In this document: in pieces, positions 53,387-63,509 of the stretch
How positions within the stretch are numbered: position 1 is the first letter of the stretch
Layout: each line of letters begins with the position of its first letter
NCBI GenBank assembly: GCA_963678275.1
Contig: OY782765.1
Span: 6,262,001-6,326,000, forward strand
Length of the DNA: 64,000 bases
DNA from: G963677445 sp963678275
Lineage (GTDB): Bacteria; Bacteroidota; Ignavibacteria; Ignavibacteriales; Melioribacteraceae
Reading direction: 5' to 3'
Notes under the pieces: generated by a model
The model's input: only the letters and a program-made list of their open reading frames with translations
What the model was told of the DNA's origin: nothing
Database searches by the model: none
Translations under genes and position numbers: made by a program

Positions 53387-54724
53387 TTAGTCTGTTTTTC
53401 TTTCTCTCTGTAACTGAAGCACTTTTTGTTTTCCCAGCCTTATCCACTGAACCAGGGGAATATTGGCAGGACATGTATAGGTGCAGGTTCCACACTCCAT
53501 GCAAACTGTAATGCCAAGATTTTCGGCATCTTCCAGGCGATCTAATTTGGAATGTTTCGCGAGTTTGCTCGGATTAAGGCCCAGCGGACATACGCCGACA
53601 CACATTCCGCAATTAAGACACGGAGTTTCTTCGTGCTGATTAATTTCTTCTTCGGTCAGTACGAGAAGGCCTGAGGTGGCTTTCATTACCGGAGCGGCAA
53701 AATCATATTGCGCCACACCCATCATGGGGCCTCCGACAACAACTTTTTTTGCTTTGTCATTTACTCCGCCACAAAACTCAATAATATCGGAAAGTGGTGT
53801 GCCAACTCTTACAATAAGATTTTTCGGCTGATTAATTCCGCCGCCGGAAACAGTAAGGGCAGCGGTGATCTCAGGTTCACCTTTTACAATTGAATCAAAA
53901 ATCGCAATCGCTGTTCCGATATTCTGAATAACTACTCCCACATCAAAAGGAAGTTTTCCGGGAGGCACTTCTCTTCCAACGGCAGCTTTGATAAGCATTT
54001 TTTCAGCGCCCTGGGGATATTTGGTTTCGACAACAACAACTGAAATGCCTTCCGATTTCGCGGCGGCTTCTTTCATTATTTCAATCGCTTCAGGTTTGTT
54101 ATTTTCAATACCTATGGCTCCCTGGGCAATACCGAGGGCTTTCATTATAAGTTTTAGTCCGGTTACTACATCATCAGCTCGTTCGATCATGTAACGATCA
54201 TCTCTGGTAAGATAAGGTTCACATTCACAACCATTTAAAATGACCCAATCGATCTCTTTGTCTTTTGGTGGAGTCAGCTTAACGAAAGTCGGGAACGCGG
54301 CGCCTCCCTGACCGACGATACCAGCCTGCCTTACCCTGTCTCTTATCTGGTCCGGAGTAATAGTTTCCGGGTCCAGCGGTTCCATGGTAACAAGTTCATT
54401 TTCCTCGTTGGCGTCAATTAATATGGTATCTTTGGGGAAACCGCTAACATTTGTTTCTTTATTGATTTTAGAAACTTTCCCCGATACGGTACTATGGACA
54501 GGTGAGGATATAAAACCTTCCGCTTCGGCGATAACTTCACCAGCCTTAACTTCACTCCCTTTTTTAACGAGGGGTTTAGCCGGTTTGCCGATATGTTGTG
54601 AAAGTGGAAGGAGAACTTTTTTAGGGTTGGGCATAATCTCAAAAGCAAGGCGTTCTGTCAGTTCCTTAAATTCATTGGGGTGAACTCCACCTTTAAAGGT
54701 TTTGTCTTTTTTGAATATGCTCAT
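53387..54724 (-). CDS. rnfC: Rnf complex subunit C
   Basis: Length 445 residues. First gene of the operon. An N-terminal barrel-like region (GGVHPNEFKELT, LPLSQHIGKPAKPLVKKG) leads to the NADH/FMN-binding domain with VGQGGAAFPTFVKL, a GGG-rich SLBB-like segment, and two C-terminal 4Fe-4S motifs, CLNCGMCVGVCP and CMECGTCTYTCP. This is the NADH-side subunit. The proteins in this operon provide a complete Rnf complex. The 220-bp upstream region must contain the operon promoter; I cannot assign it confidently. Confidence 0.97.
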   Translation of the reverse strand: MSIFKKDKTFKGGVHPNEFKELTERLAFEIMPNPKKVLLPLSQHIGKPAKPLVKKGSEVKAGEVIAEAEGFISSPVHSTVSGKVSKINKETNVSGFPKDTILIDANEENELVTMEPLDPETITPDQIRDRVRQAGIVGQGGAAFPTFVKLTPPKDKEIDWVILNGCECEPYLTRDDRYMIERADDVVTGLKLIMKALGIAQGAIGIENNKPEAIEIMKEAAAKSEGISVVVVETKYPQGAEKMLIKAAVGREVPPGKLPFDVGVVIQNIGTAIAIFDSIVKGEPEITAALTVSGGGINQPKNLIVRVGTPLSDIIEFCGGVNDKAKKVVVGGPMMGVAQYDFAAPVMKATSGLLVLTEEEINQHEETPCLNCGMCVGVCPLGLNPSKLAKHSKLDRLEDAENLGITVCMECGTCTYTCPANIPLVQWIRLGKQKVLQLQRERKTD

Positions 54725-54945
54725 ATTATAATCAGAATTTGTGATTAAACATTTTGATTAATGGATTTAGCAGCATATATAATGCCACAAGTTGGGATTG
54801 ATTATTAAATTCTTAATAGCAGTAATGTCCTGTTTTGTGAAAATATAGAACAAAAGAGTATTTTTATCACACTAAATTAGGTAAAAGATTTTCAAAATTA
54901 AAAATCTTTTTTCCACCTGTGGGAAAAATATATAAGAATGTCGTT

Positions 54946-56643
54946 TTATGATCCTGAATTTAATTCCATCTTTTTGCCTGAAGAAGTATAACGAAGTGTT
55001 ATACCTGACGGAGCTTCACTTAATAAAGGCAGATCGATGCGGTTATAGCCATATTTTATCTCTCTCTGCAGTTTTATTTCTTCCGATAAAACTTTAATAA
55101 AGATGTTCAGAGAATCTTTAGCGGGTGAAAAGAGAAGTAATGAATATTTGTTGCCGTTTTTTCTTATCAGCAATGGATTCCCCGAAGGAGCGAGGTAGCG
55201 GGTCATCTTCGAAAGCGGAGTGATTTCCAGCTTCGCGCTGTTTGATTCGCCGCGGCTTTCCCGCCAGTTTTTATCAACAGCTTTTAGCTTAAATGTATAT
55301 ATGACTTTATCGGGAGGGTCAATATTTATTTCGGCGGAGTTATTTTCGGAGTTTACAATATCAACTATGTGTTCTTCTCCATTCTTACCCGATTCATATA
55401 TTGTTACATATTCAGATTTTCGTGAGCTAAGCAAATCGGAGTTTTCCCAGCTTAATCTTACTCTTGTATTATCCGAAGGGGATAACACCGTTTTAAAGTT
55501 TACAGGTGGAATCAGTTCATCGGAAAGGGTCGCAACAGCGCTCGCCGGATATGTGATTTCGGGGAAGGAATTAAATTTCTGCTCTTTGATATTGCCCCAC
55601 CGAAAGAAGGCTACTCCGTCGGCATTTATTTTTCGGCTGAAATTTATCAATCTTTCAGTATAGGGTTTTACTTCAGGTTTATATGAGGCGATTCCTGTTA
55701 TTATTTTTATTCCACCAGAATTTTCTACCCAGTCGCTGGCCAGAATCTCAAATTTTGGATGTCCCTCATACCCCCAGTAGATCTGAGGCACAAGGTAATC
55801 AACAATACCTCTTTTTATCCACTCTCTGGAATCCTGATAAACATCATGGTAGCCCTCAAGTCCGAAAAAACCCTTGTAATTTTTATATATGCCAATAGGC
55901 GTCACTCCTATCTGCATATCAGGTTTAATTATTTTAATCTCATTATAAAGGCCGCCAAGAAATGATGTTATATTTTCGCGCCGCCAGTCATCTACATTGC
56001 CCCCGGAGTTATAAGCTCTTCTGGAATAGAGATCATTAAATTGTTTTCCGGGGTAACGCATAAAATCGAGATGTAAGCCGTCGAAGTCATAATTTGCTGC
56101 AAGTTCCGTAAAAAGAGCAGTCAGATAATTACGGACATCAGGATTACCCGGATCAAACCACCAGGTTGTTTTCCCGTTTTCTTCAAACTTTTTCACCCAG
56201 GAGGGATTGGTATTTATTATAAAACCCGGATCATCAAATATCGTTTTATCACTCCCGGCAAAACATCTCATCACGTTTACCCAGGCATGGATTTCCAGTC
56301 CATATTTTCTTGCCAGCGAAATCGCGTATTCCGCGGGATCATAATCACCTTTTACTCCGGGCCGGCCGGTTATATAAGGGGAATATAGCTCTATATCGGA
56401 ATTATAGAGGACTGTGCCGCTGCTTCTAACCTGGAAATAGACTGTATTCAAATGTTTTTCTTTGATTGAACGAAACAGATTGTCAAGCGTTTCTTTTTGA
56501 ATATCCTGATCAAAAACAGGAGGAGGCCAGTCGAGTCTGAAATTTGTCGCTACCCAGACCGCCCGGGTTTCTCTTTGGGGTTGCGCGGAAATGATTACTG
56601 AAAATATAAGTGAAAATAAGAGGATAAGGAGATTTGTTTTCAA
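54946..56643 (-). CDS. DUF187/GHL10-type glycoside-hydrolase-like lipoprotein or secreted protein
   Basis: Length 565 residues. The start is TTG (56643) with GGAGG 9 nt upstream; it overlaps the aroB stop as TTGA. Signal peptide MKTNLLILLFSLIFSVIISA. Residues about 22-330 match the family around YngK (PF02638): RAVWVATNFRLDWP, YFQVRSSGTVLYNSD, EIHAWVNVMRCF, DFDGLHLDFMRYPG. The Asp/Glu residues of that barrel are retained. An FN3-like domain follows at about 370-460 and a small C-terminal beta domain after it. Such proteins are thought to act on peptidoglycan or other glycans. Coupling to aroK-aroB is unusual and probably reflects shared expression only. No lipobox is seen. Confidence 0.9.
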   Translation of the reverse strand: MKTNLLILLFSLIFSVIISAQPQRETRAVWVATNFRLDWPPPVFDQDIQKETLDNLFRSIKEKHLNTVYFQVRSSGTVLYNSDIELYSPYITGRPGVKGDYDPAEYAISLARKYGLEIHAWVNVMRCFAGSDKTIFDDPGFIINTNPSWVKKFEENGKTTWWFDPGNPDVRNYLTALFTELAANYDFDGLHLDFMRYPGKQFNDLYSRRAYNSGGNVDDWRRENITSFLGGLYNEIKIIKPDMQIGVTPIGIYKNYKGFFGLEGYHDVYQDSREWIKRGIVDYLVPQIYWGYEGHPKFEILASDWVENSGGIKIITGIASYKPEVKPYTERLINFSRKINADGVAFFRWGNIKEQKFNSFPEITYPASAVATLSDELIPPVNFKTVLSPSDNTRVRLSWENSDLLSSRKSEYVTIYESGKNGEEHIVDIVNSENNSAEINIDPPDKVIYTFKLKAVDKNWRESRGESNSAKLEITPLSKMTRYLAPSGNPLLIRKNGNKYSLLLFSPAKDSLNIFIKVLSEEIKLQREIKYGYNRIDLPLLSEAPSGITLRYTSSGKKMELNSGS

Positions 56644-57737
56644 AAAGATTTTCCTCCTTCAATAAATTTTTTCGCCAGTGTGTAAGCCTTTTCAGCAAAA
56701 GAGTATTCAATCTCGAAATCAACCAGCAATTCACCAGGTTTGATTAATAATACGGACAAAATTTTATCGCCGCGGTTTTTTTTATCTTTTTGCATAAACC
56801 GGTAAACAATCTCAAAAGGGGGGAGTTCAATTGGCGCTTTCGCGAAGAATGTTTTTAACGGAGTGAATAAATTTTTATCAGTCATGTTATTATATAAACC
56901 TGATAGAAACAGGTCTGCCGCTAATCCGGCCGCGACGGCAATACCATGATCAATTTTAAAATCGGAAGCGGATTCAATAGCGTGTCCCCAGGTGTGTCCG
57001 AAATTCAAAATTTTCCTTAATGAAGTTTCAACCGGGTCATATTCCACTACATTTCCTTTTAATTGTACCGATTGTAATATTATTTCACTAAGAGCATCGG
57101 AAGACCTGTTATAAATTTCCGCCTCATTCCTCAAAAACCGCTCCAGGAATTGGTTGTCGGCTATGTAGCAATATTTTAGAATTTCTCCCATTCCGCTCAG
57201 ATATTGTTTCTCATCAAGAGCGCTCAGGAAATCGGGATCAATTAAAATAAACCGCGGATGAAAAAAACTTCCGATAATATTTTTCGTTCCGCCAAAGTTA
57301 ACGCCGGTTTTGCCACCGAGCGCTGAATCGGCCATAGAAAGAAGAGTTGTCGGAACATTCACAAAATCGATACCTCTCATAAAAGTGGAAGCCGCAAAAC
57401 CGGCGATATCGCCTGATATACCTCCGCCAATCGCAATTATTATCGATTTTCTGTCAGCTCCTTTTTCAAGCAGCCAGGTATATAAATTTTCAACTGTATT
57501 AATATTTTTATTCTTTTCAGAAACGCTTTTTAGAGGAAAAACGCTTGCGTTATCAATGCGGGATATAACTTCTGAAATCTTTTCAGCATGGAAAATCAAT
57601 ATTTTTTCATCAATAATAAAAAAATACTTTGAATAATTTTTATCGGGGGATGCCAGGCTGTAAAGATTAAAAAAACTGTTTTTCCCGAGATAAACGGAGA
57701 TAGTTCTGTTGCTGATCTTAAAATTTAGTTGTTCCAT
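56640..57737 (-). CDS. aroB: 3-dehydroquinate synthase
   Basis: Length 365 residues. An NAD- and metal-dependent enzyme that cyclises DAHP to 3-dehydroquinate in the shikimate pathway. Seen: GGGISGDIAGFAASTFMRG, the VPTTLLSMADSALGGKTGVN block, NIIGSFFHP, and the metal-binding region RKILNFGHTWGHAIE. It overlaps aroK by 20 nt and the following gene by 4 nt, so the three are co-transcribed. Normal length. Confidence 0.97.
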   Translation of the reverse strand: MEQLNFKISNRTISVYLGKNSFFNLYSLASPDKNYSKYFFIIDEKILIFHAEKISEVISRIDNASVFPLKSVSEKNKNINTVENLYTWLLEKGADRKSIIIAIGGGISGDIAGFAASTFMRGIDFVNVPTTLLSMADSALGGKTGVNFGGTKNIIGSFFHPRFILIDPDFLSALDEKQYLSGMGEILKYCYIADNQFLERFLRNEAEIYNRSSDALSEIILQSVQLKGNVVEYDPVETSLRKILNFGHTWGHAIESASDFKIDHGIAVAAGLAADLFLSGLYNNMTDKNLFTPLKTFFAKAPIELPPFEIVYRFMQKDKKNRGDKILSVLLIKPGELLVDFEIEYSFAEKAYTLAKKFIEGGKSF

Positions 57738-58272
57738 TTATTATTCTGTTTATCTCTTTTGCCAGTTTGTCTACAGTTATTCCCACTCTTTCCTGATCGG
57801 TATCAAGAATGATATCAGCCTGAAGGTAATATTTTTCTCTTTCTTTTAGGTACTTCTCAATTTTTTCAATAAAATGTTCTTTCGGTGATTCTTCCAGTAC
57901 CATTTCCCTGAACAGGGGGCGGTCGATTTTATTTTTTATTCTCTTATAAATGTTTTCGGCGTTTACATGTAAATAAACCATTTTGCCTGAGCTTTTTATT
58001 ATCTCCAGGTTTTGTTCACTTGTAAGAGTGCCGCCCCCCAGTGAAATCACCACTTTATCCATTTGGGAGAATTTTCTGAGGGTGGAAGTTTCAACAGACC
58101 TGAAATATTCCTCACCCGAGTTTTGAAATATTTCCACAACGCTGCTTTGCTCAAGTTTTTCAATTTCCGCGTCCAGATCAAAAAAATTCCAGCCCAGCAC
58201 ATTAGCCAGTATCGGCCCGATAGTGCTTTTACCGCTCGTCATAAATCCGGCAAGGTAAATAAGTTTGTTCAT
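57718..58272 (-). CDS. aroK: Shikimate kinase
   Basis: Length 184 residues. It phosphorylates shikimate at O3 with ATP. Seen: P-loop GFMTSGKST (residues about 8-16; most relatives have GxMGSGKS/T), substrate Asp in FFDLDAEIE, EEYFRSVE, and the VISLGGGT loop. Together with aroB it covers steps 2 and 5 of chorismate synthesis. First gene of the minus-strand operon. Confidence 0.96.
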   Translation of the reverse strand: MNKLIYLAGFMTSGKSTIGPILANVLGWNFFDLDAEIEKLEQSSVVEIFQNSGEEYFRSVETSTLRKFSQMDKVVISLGGGTLTSEQNLEIIKSSGKMVYLHVNAENIYKRIKNKIDRPLFREMVLEESPKEHFIEKIEKYLKEREKYYLQADIILDTDQERVGITVDKLAKEINRIINGTTKF

Positions 58273-58966
58273 CCTGTTATAGTATGTTATTTGTTTCTGT
58301 TAAAATAATACATTCAGAGTAAATAAACACTATTTTCATTGTGGTTTACTTTTTTGCGGGGGAAATTGAGAGCGCGATTAAAATATCAAACGGGATTACA
58401 GGGATTAAACTATAAAAACTACCGCAGATTTCGCAGATTGAGGCTGAAGAAAAGCCACTAAATCACCAAAACACCAAATCCCACGAAAAAACTCAAAAAA
58501 ACTTATTCTTTATTTTTTAACCTTAGTAGAATAGAAAACCATCCGATCAAACTAAACCTTATTAACCTTATTCAAACGCGCGATATTACGGCGGACTTTT
58601 CTTGATGGATGCTGAATGAATTTATTCCGTTAGCAGTTAAATTCTACGCAAAATGGCCAGGTTTTTCTAACAATTATAAAGTTTTGTGGTTACTCGGGGT
58701 GGGTCCTCCCCCCGACCTCCGGCAATAGACGACCGAAGGCCACTCCCTCCAAAGGGGGACATTTTGAATGCTCTGATTTGTCGATAAATTTCCCCCTTCG
58801 CCCCATGGGGATGCCAGTGGCAGAGGGGGTGGATCCAAAGTGTCTTTCTTTGGAGACGGGGGAGGACTTTTTTCGGGTTAATCTGTTATCTTTCGATTCT
58901 GACGCTGCCAGTTTATGATGATTTCTTTAACAATTTCTTTTGGCGCTGGCTTAAAAAGCTTTGGAA
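58273..58966. other. Intergenic region with palindromic repeat
   Basis: About 690 bp without a credible gene. It carries the aroK promoter side and one full palindromic element of family P (58703-58867). The rest is low-complexity AT-rich DNA. Confidence 0.6.
58703..58867. repeat. Palindromic repeat, family P, isolated copy
   Basis: Outer arms GTCCTCCCCCC... and ...GGGGGAGGAC; inner arms CACTCCCTCCAAAGGGGGAC and ...CAGAGGGGGTGGATCC, with the side hairpin CAAAGTGTCTTTCTTTG. The same design recurs at 62.8-63.4 kb. Confidence 0.8.
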
Positions 58967-59695
58967 TTATAAAGAGAATTGCCAGACGAGGCTGAGTGAA
59001 AAGATGGCTCCGTCAAGATTGATTTTTGATTCGAAGGTTTGTGAAGGGATGTAATAAAACTCATCGCCAAGGTTTATACCCTGTTTATTATATTTATTGA
59101 GCAATTCAAATTCAGCGTCCCTGAATCTCATTTCACCCCGAACAGATAAAAAGTCTGTCGCCATAAATTCCATGCCTGTTGCTACATGAATGCCATAATT
59201 AGTTTCCCGTTTTTCTGTTTCCACATAAACATCGCCGATATCCCTCACATGATTGCCGAGATAAAATCCCATGCCGCCCCCCATATAAAATTTAAATCTT
59301 TCAGTAGAAAAAGGAAGGAAATAATATATGGAGAGTTCAAGAGGAATAAAAAGATAGCCTTCATCGACTTCGAGAGTTTTAATCCCGGTAGGTGACTGAA
59401 CGGTTATTTCATATCCATCCCTGGTTTTTTTCGCGTATTCGACACTCGCGCCGAGGATAATCTGATCAGTCAGGCGGTATCTTAAATCGATCTGGTAACC
59501 TGAAATATCATCCATCGGGGTATATTCATTGCGAAGAAACTTATCATCGGAGTTTGGAAAATAAAACATACGTGATGTGGTCGTATAGTTTACTCCCAGG
59601 GCCAGTCCGAAGCCTGATTCTTTGTATTGCGCTGAAAGAATGCTGAAAGTGGTCAGGAGAAGCAGGGTAATATTAATGAAGAACTTTTTTATCAT
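58967..59695 (-). CDS. Outer-membrane beta-barrel protein
   Basis: Length 242 residues. Signal peptide MIKKFFINITLLLLTTFSILSA. The body has alternating strands typical of small barrels (FGLALGVNYTT, YQIDLRYRLTDQIILGASVEY, FYMGGGMGFYLG, LSVRGEMRFRDAEFE) and ends SLVWQFSL. It resembles the outer-membrane protein beta-barrel family; specific function is unknown. It is a separate unit downstream of the PpiD-like gene, past that gene's terminator. Confidence 0.85.
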   Translation of the reverse strand: MIKKFFINITLLLLTTFSILSAQYKESGFGLALGVNYTTTSRMFYFPNSDDKFLRNEYTPMDDISGYQIDLRYRLTDQIILGASVEYAKKTRDGYEITVQSPTGIKTLEVDEGYLFIPLELSIYYFLPFSTERFKFYMGGGMGFYLGNHVRDIGDVYVETEKRETNYGIHVATGMEFMATDFLSVRGEMRFRDAEFELLNKYNKQGINLGDEFYYIPSQTFESKINLDGAIFSLSLVWQFSL

Positions 59696-59740
59696 GGAAA
59701 AAAGATAATAAATATTTTAATAAGAAAAAGTATAAAAAAA

Positions 59741-59766
59741 AAGCCGTGAAAAATTTTTCACGGCTT
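59741..59766 (-). terminator. Terminator of the PpiD-like gene
   Basis: AAGCCGTGAAAA / TTTTCACGGCTT stem followed on the minus strand by a long T-run. Confidence 0.9.
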
Positions 59767-59785
59767 TTTTCGGTACCAAATTTAT

Positions 59786-61879
59786 TTATCTGTAGAACAT
59801 ATGCCTGTTATCTTCAATATCGGCATCCTCTTTCAGAGATTCCAGCCATTCATTAAAGAATTTATTTTTTCTCTGCTGAAGAATCTGGTTGCGAGTAAGG
59901 TTTTTCTGCAGGTTGTAAGAGGTTGTGTCGAAGGCTGTTCTTGAGGTGACATTAATCAAAAAGGCGCCCCGTTTACCATGAACAGGTTCGGAGAGTTTAT
60001 TAAGCTCCGCGTTCAGCGCGAAATCACCAAAAGCATTATCAACGCCAATGCCCGAGATGTTGCCGGAAGCGGTGAATCCTGTAGCTGTGGCCACTTTCGC
60101 TTCCGCAAAAACTTCTTTTGCTTTTTCAAGATCGCCTGAATCCCCGATTTTCGTTTTAATATCAGCAGCGATAGAGAGGGCTTTTTCCATCTTCACTTCT
60201 CTATTGACATTATTAACAGCCATGGCTTTGATATCTTCATAAGGCCTGGTTCCGGCGGGAAGTTTTTCAGCTATTTCAACAACAGTGTAACCTACCGCGA
60301 CACGATAAACATCACTGACGGTTCCCACACTGTTCTGGAAGACAAAATTTCTGAGGGATGAATTAGCGCCCACACCCGGTATATTTGTCGCGTCTTCTTT
60401 GAAGGGGCGTGACTCGAGTACTTTGAGTCCCATTTCTTCAGCCGCGGCGTCAAAACCGTTGTTATCGGCCAGGTATGAAAAATCTTTTGCTTTGTTGTAT
60501 AACTTATCAACCGTAGTCGCTGAAGGAACAATTTTATTGGTGATTTTTTCTACAACATAGGCGCTCTTCGATTTACCGGTAACTTTAATGATATGATAAC
60601 CATAACTGGTTTTTACCGGTTTCTGAACCACATCTATTTTACCTCTGAAACAGGCGTTCTCAAATTCCTTTACCATCTGGCCTTTACCGAACCATCCGAG
60701 ATCGCCCCCTTTCATACCGCTGCCGGGGTCTTCGGAATTTTCTTTTGCGAGAGTCGCGAAGTCCGATCCTGCCTTGAGTTGGTTATAAAGTTTATTGGCT
60801 TTATCTTTTGCTTCATCATCGGTTTCGGGAGTGCTCTTGATAAGAATATGTGAAGCTCTGACCAGTTCCTTATCGGCTTTAACTTTTTCATTAAATTTAT
60901 AGAGTATATATCCCTGGGGTGTTAAAACCGGTCCGACAAGATCATTTTCTTCCGCTTTGCTTAAAGCATCCTTCGAGGCGTCATCAAGCAGATCAAAAGT
61001 TAATGTGTCGCGCGACCATGGAATATCGGAATAAATATCAACGTAGGTTTTAAAGCTTGAAGAATCGGCCTTAAGATCTGCGGCGAGAGCAAGCAGATTA
61101 TTTTTGATCCCTGTTGAATCATATTTGGAAGGCTCTTTCCTGAAAAGAACATATTTTACTTTACGCTGAGCGTCAACTTTAAATTTCTGCGGATTTTCAT
61201 CGTAATATTTTTTATACATATCCTCAGTCAGATTGACATCTTCATTTTTAATCTGATTTACATCAATAAAAACATAGTCGGCGTTCATTTTAATATTTTT
61301 TTCCATGAAGCTTCTTTGAAGCTCATTTTCGGAAACAAATACCGCGGCGCTGACATAACTCTGCATTTTTTCACGGACTTTCTGATCACGAACCAGGGCT
61401 TCGGCCTGAATCATAATATCCCTGTTGCGGGGGTCCATGATTGCCTGATCATAAAGAGCGCGGTTAAATTGTCCTGTTGAATCGATAAAATTTTGTTTCA
61501 GGAATGCCGGAGGGTTTGGTCCCAGGATAGCTTCCCTTATTTCATCATCAGAAATAGTGATATTATATTCCCTGATCTTGGATTCAAGAATCTTTTGTCC
61601 TATCAACAGGTCCCATACCTGTTCACGGAACGCGTCCATCTGTGATTCATCAATATCCCGTCCGGTTTGCTGTCTCTGGTTTTCAAGCGCTCTTTCCAGA
61701 TAGCTCGCGAATTGCTGATAAGTTATATCTTCACCATCGATTGATCCGATCACATTACTTCTCTGTCCTAATAGCTGCGTTACTTTCGAGTCAGATAGAA
61801 CCATAAAAAGAACAAATAATCCGCCAACCGTAATAATGAACCAGGGAGCGAGGCTCCTCATCTTGGTCATCATACCCAT
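59786..61879 (-). CDS. PpiD/SurA-type peptidylprolyl isomerase
   Basis: Length 697 residues from the ATG at 61879 (GGAGG upstream; a start at 61930 adds a poorly supported 17-residue tail). It helps fold outer-membrane and secreted proteins in the periplasm. A short cytoplasmic N-terminus and one membrane anchor (LAPWFIITVGGLFVLFMVL) are typical of PpiD. A SurA_N-like domain (GEDITYQQFASYLERALENQ; about 35-180) and a long linker precede one clear parvulin domain (about 345-455: ASHILIKSTPETDDEA, SEDPGSGMKGGDLGWFGKGQ, SYGYHIIKV). A second, degenerate parvulin-like region may follow. Single gene. Confidence 0.93.
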   Translation of the reverse strand: MGMMTKMRSLAPWFIITVGGLFVLFMVLSDSKVTQLLGQRSNVIGSIDGEDITYQQFASYLERALENQRQQTGRDIDESQMDAFREQVWDLLIGQKILESKIREYNITISDDEIREAILGPNPPAFLKQNFIDSTGQFNRALYDQAIMDPRNRDIMIQAEALVRDQKVREKMQSYVSAAVFVSENELQRSFMEKNIKMNADYVFIDVNQIKNEDVNLTEDMYKKYYDENPQKFKVDAQRKVKYVLFRKEPSKYDSTGIKNNLLALAADLKADSSSFKTYVDIYSDIPWSRDTLTFDLLDDASKDALSKAEENDLVGPVLTPQGYILYKFNEKVKADKELVRASHILIKSTPETDDEAKDKANKLYNQLKAGSDFATLAKENSEDPGSGMKGGDLGWFGKGQMVKEFENACFRGKIDVVQKPVKTSYGYHIIKVTGKSKSAYVVEKITNKIVPSATTVDKLYNKAKDFSYLADNNGFDAAAEEMGLKVLESRPFKEDATNIPGVGANSSLRNFVFQNSVGTVSDVYRVAVGYTVVEIAEKLPAGTRPYEDIKAMAVNNVNREVKMEKALSIAADIKTKIGDSGDLEKAKEVFAEAKVATATGFTASGNISGIGVDNAFGDFALNAELNKLSEPVHGKRGAFLINVTSRTAFDTTSYNLQKNLTRNQILQQRKNKFFNEWLESLKEDADIEDNRHMFYR

Positions 61880-62666
61880 TATAGAATTTTCCTCCGATAT
61901 TTCTGGTATTAGAAAAAATTTAAATAACAAAAATAGAGATGAAAGGGAAAAAATGCAATTGCTAAAATCCTATCTCCACCTTTATTATATATTTTTGCTG
62001 CTGTTTTTACTCCTTTAGCAAATAGATCGCTTATTTTCAGCAGCGTGAAATTAGAGAAAATAAGAATAAAATATTATTCGCGGCAGGAATAAACAATTTT
62101 ATTTTTTCAACCCGGCAAAAATTCTTTTTGGAAAAGGCAGGATAAAAGAGATAAAAACAAATATCAGGAAAATATGCTTCGTATAAGAATAACGAATTGT
62201 GAATTGGAAAAATTTTCCGTTAGTTGCTGAATCTGTTAAAACCGAACGGGCCTTTCGAGAGTTTCGCATTTTTTCGGTAGACCAGGCTTTCCAGTTTATC
62301 CTCTTGTGGCCTGTCCCTCAGGAGCCTGTCCAACCCCATGTTGTTGTTAACTTAAGAACCGGTTCGCTATCAATCGACGAAGTATCGTTTTTCCCCTGGT
62401 CTCCTCCACAGGCCGCCTTCTTCGAAGGCTGCGCGTGGTTATTCGGCTGACATTTAGTATTAATTTAACAGCAGCGCCTCAAAAGGTCGGATAACCTCAA
62501 TATCTATCGAATTTTCTGTTGCACAGGTTCATAAATCTGTCCGTTGTATCCATATCAAAGGAGATGTTATGCTAAAGTTAAAAGTTGTTCTTTACCTGTC
62601 ACCTCATAAATAAAATAAGTTTTCAAAAAAATTATTAAATTAGGGTATATTTATTAAGGAGGAAAA
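61880..62666. other. Intergenic region before the repeat array
   Basis: About 790 bp without a credible gene. A stretch at 62279-62330 shares CTTTCCAG...GGCCTGTCCCTCA with 34035-34070, so a decayed intergenic repeat is present. The last 40 bp, ending in the SD TAAGGAGG, belong to the truncated nuclease gene. Confidence 0.6.
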
Positions 62667-62762
62667 ATGATACAGATTGCCAATCCCATATATGATGTGG
62701 TATTCAAATATCTTTTGGATGACAACAAGGAGGTGAAGATAATTATGAATGGTGAATTATGA
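62667..62762 (+). pseudogene. Truncated PD-(D/E)XK nuclease gene (5' end only)
   Basis: The first 23 codons (MIQIANPIYDVVFKYLLDDN...) plus about 35 bp upstream, including the SD, match the intact gene at 63510 almost perfectly. Homology ends at about 62735 and the frame then runs into a 14-bp tandem repeat and a stop. Only the 5' end was duplicated or retained. Confidence 0.88.
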
Positions 62763-62792
62763 ATGGTGAATTATGAATGGTGAATTATGAAT
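62741..62792 (+). repeat. 14-bp tandem repeat
   Basis: AATTATGAATGGTG repeated about 3.7 times, starting where homology of the truncated nuclease copy ends. Confidence 0.9.
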
Positions 62793-62830
62793 TTATGCCT
62801 TCATATATCGGGAGAGGGTTTGTAGGGTGA

Positions 62831-63383
62831 AATTGTCGACTGCCAGGGATTTCTAACTATTATCCTCCTTCGGAGGAGGTGGCTCCAAAGTGCTTTTCTT
62901 TGGAGACGGAGGAGGACCACGGTGTACTGCCTCGGGAAAAGAGAAAAAATTGGAGTGGTGTAATTGGTGTTTAACGAAATGAAGCCTTTGGCGTGTTGCT
63001 CAAGGTGGTATCCTCCCCCGTCTTCTGGCAAAAAGCGGCCAGAATCCACCCCCTCCGGCGGGGGACATCTGCAACTCCAGGTTGACAGGCTTTTTGTCCC
63101 CCTCCAGAGGGGGTGGCGACAAAGTGCTTTTCTTTGTCGACGGGGGAGGACTACGGTAGACCATCCCGGGAAAAAACCGAAAAAATTGGAACGGTTACAA
63201 AGATGATTTGCGAAATGAAGCTGTTGGCGTGTTGCGCGAGGTTAGTCCTCCCCCGTCATTGAAGAAAGACGCTTCATTGCCACCCCCTCCGAAGGGGGAC
63301 ATTATCGACTGCCTGGATTTTCCCAATGTCCCCCGCCGGAGGGGGTGGATTCAAAGTGTTCTTCTTTGAAGACGGGGGAGGAC
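62831..63383. repeat. Tandem array of ~233-bp palindromic units (family P)
   Basis: Three units end in GG(A/G)GGAGGAC at 62917, 63151 and 63383. The first (62831-62917) lacks its left half; 63010-63151 and 63245-63383 are full. Spacers between units are also similar (GGCGTGTTGC before, CTACGGT...GAAAAAAT after), so whole units were duplicated. The array lies between the truncated and intact nuclease genes. Confidence 0.82.
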
Positions 63384-63509
63384 TACGGTGGATTATCTTG
63401 GAAAAACAGAAAAAATCGGAGAGTTTCGCATCTTAAATTGTTATGTTAATAACTACTATCAATTTGCGAAAATTTTATTAAATTAGGGTGTATTTATTAA
63501 GGAGGAAAA

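Noticed and set aside
62199..63206. Small ORFs on both strands across the palindromic array
   Set aside because: They are made of repeat sequence, have no supported start sites, and match nothing recognisable.
62741..63383. CRISPR array
   Set aside because: Repeats are contiguous or palindromic with similar spacers, and there are no cas genes.
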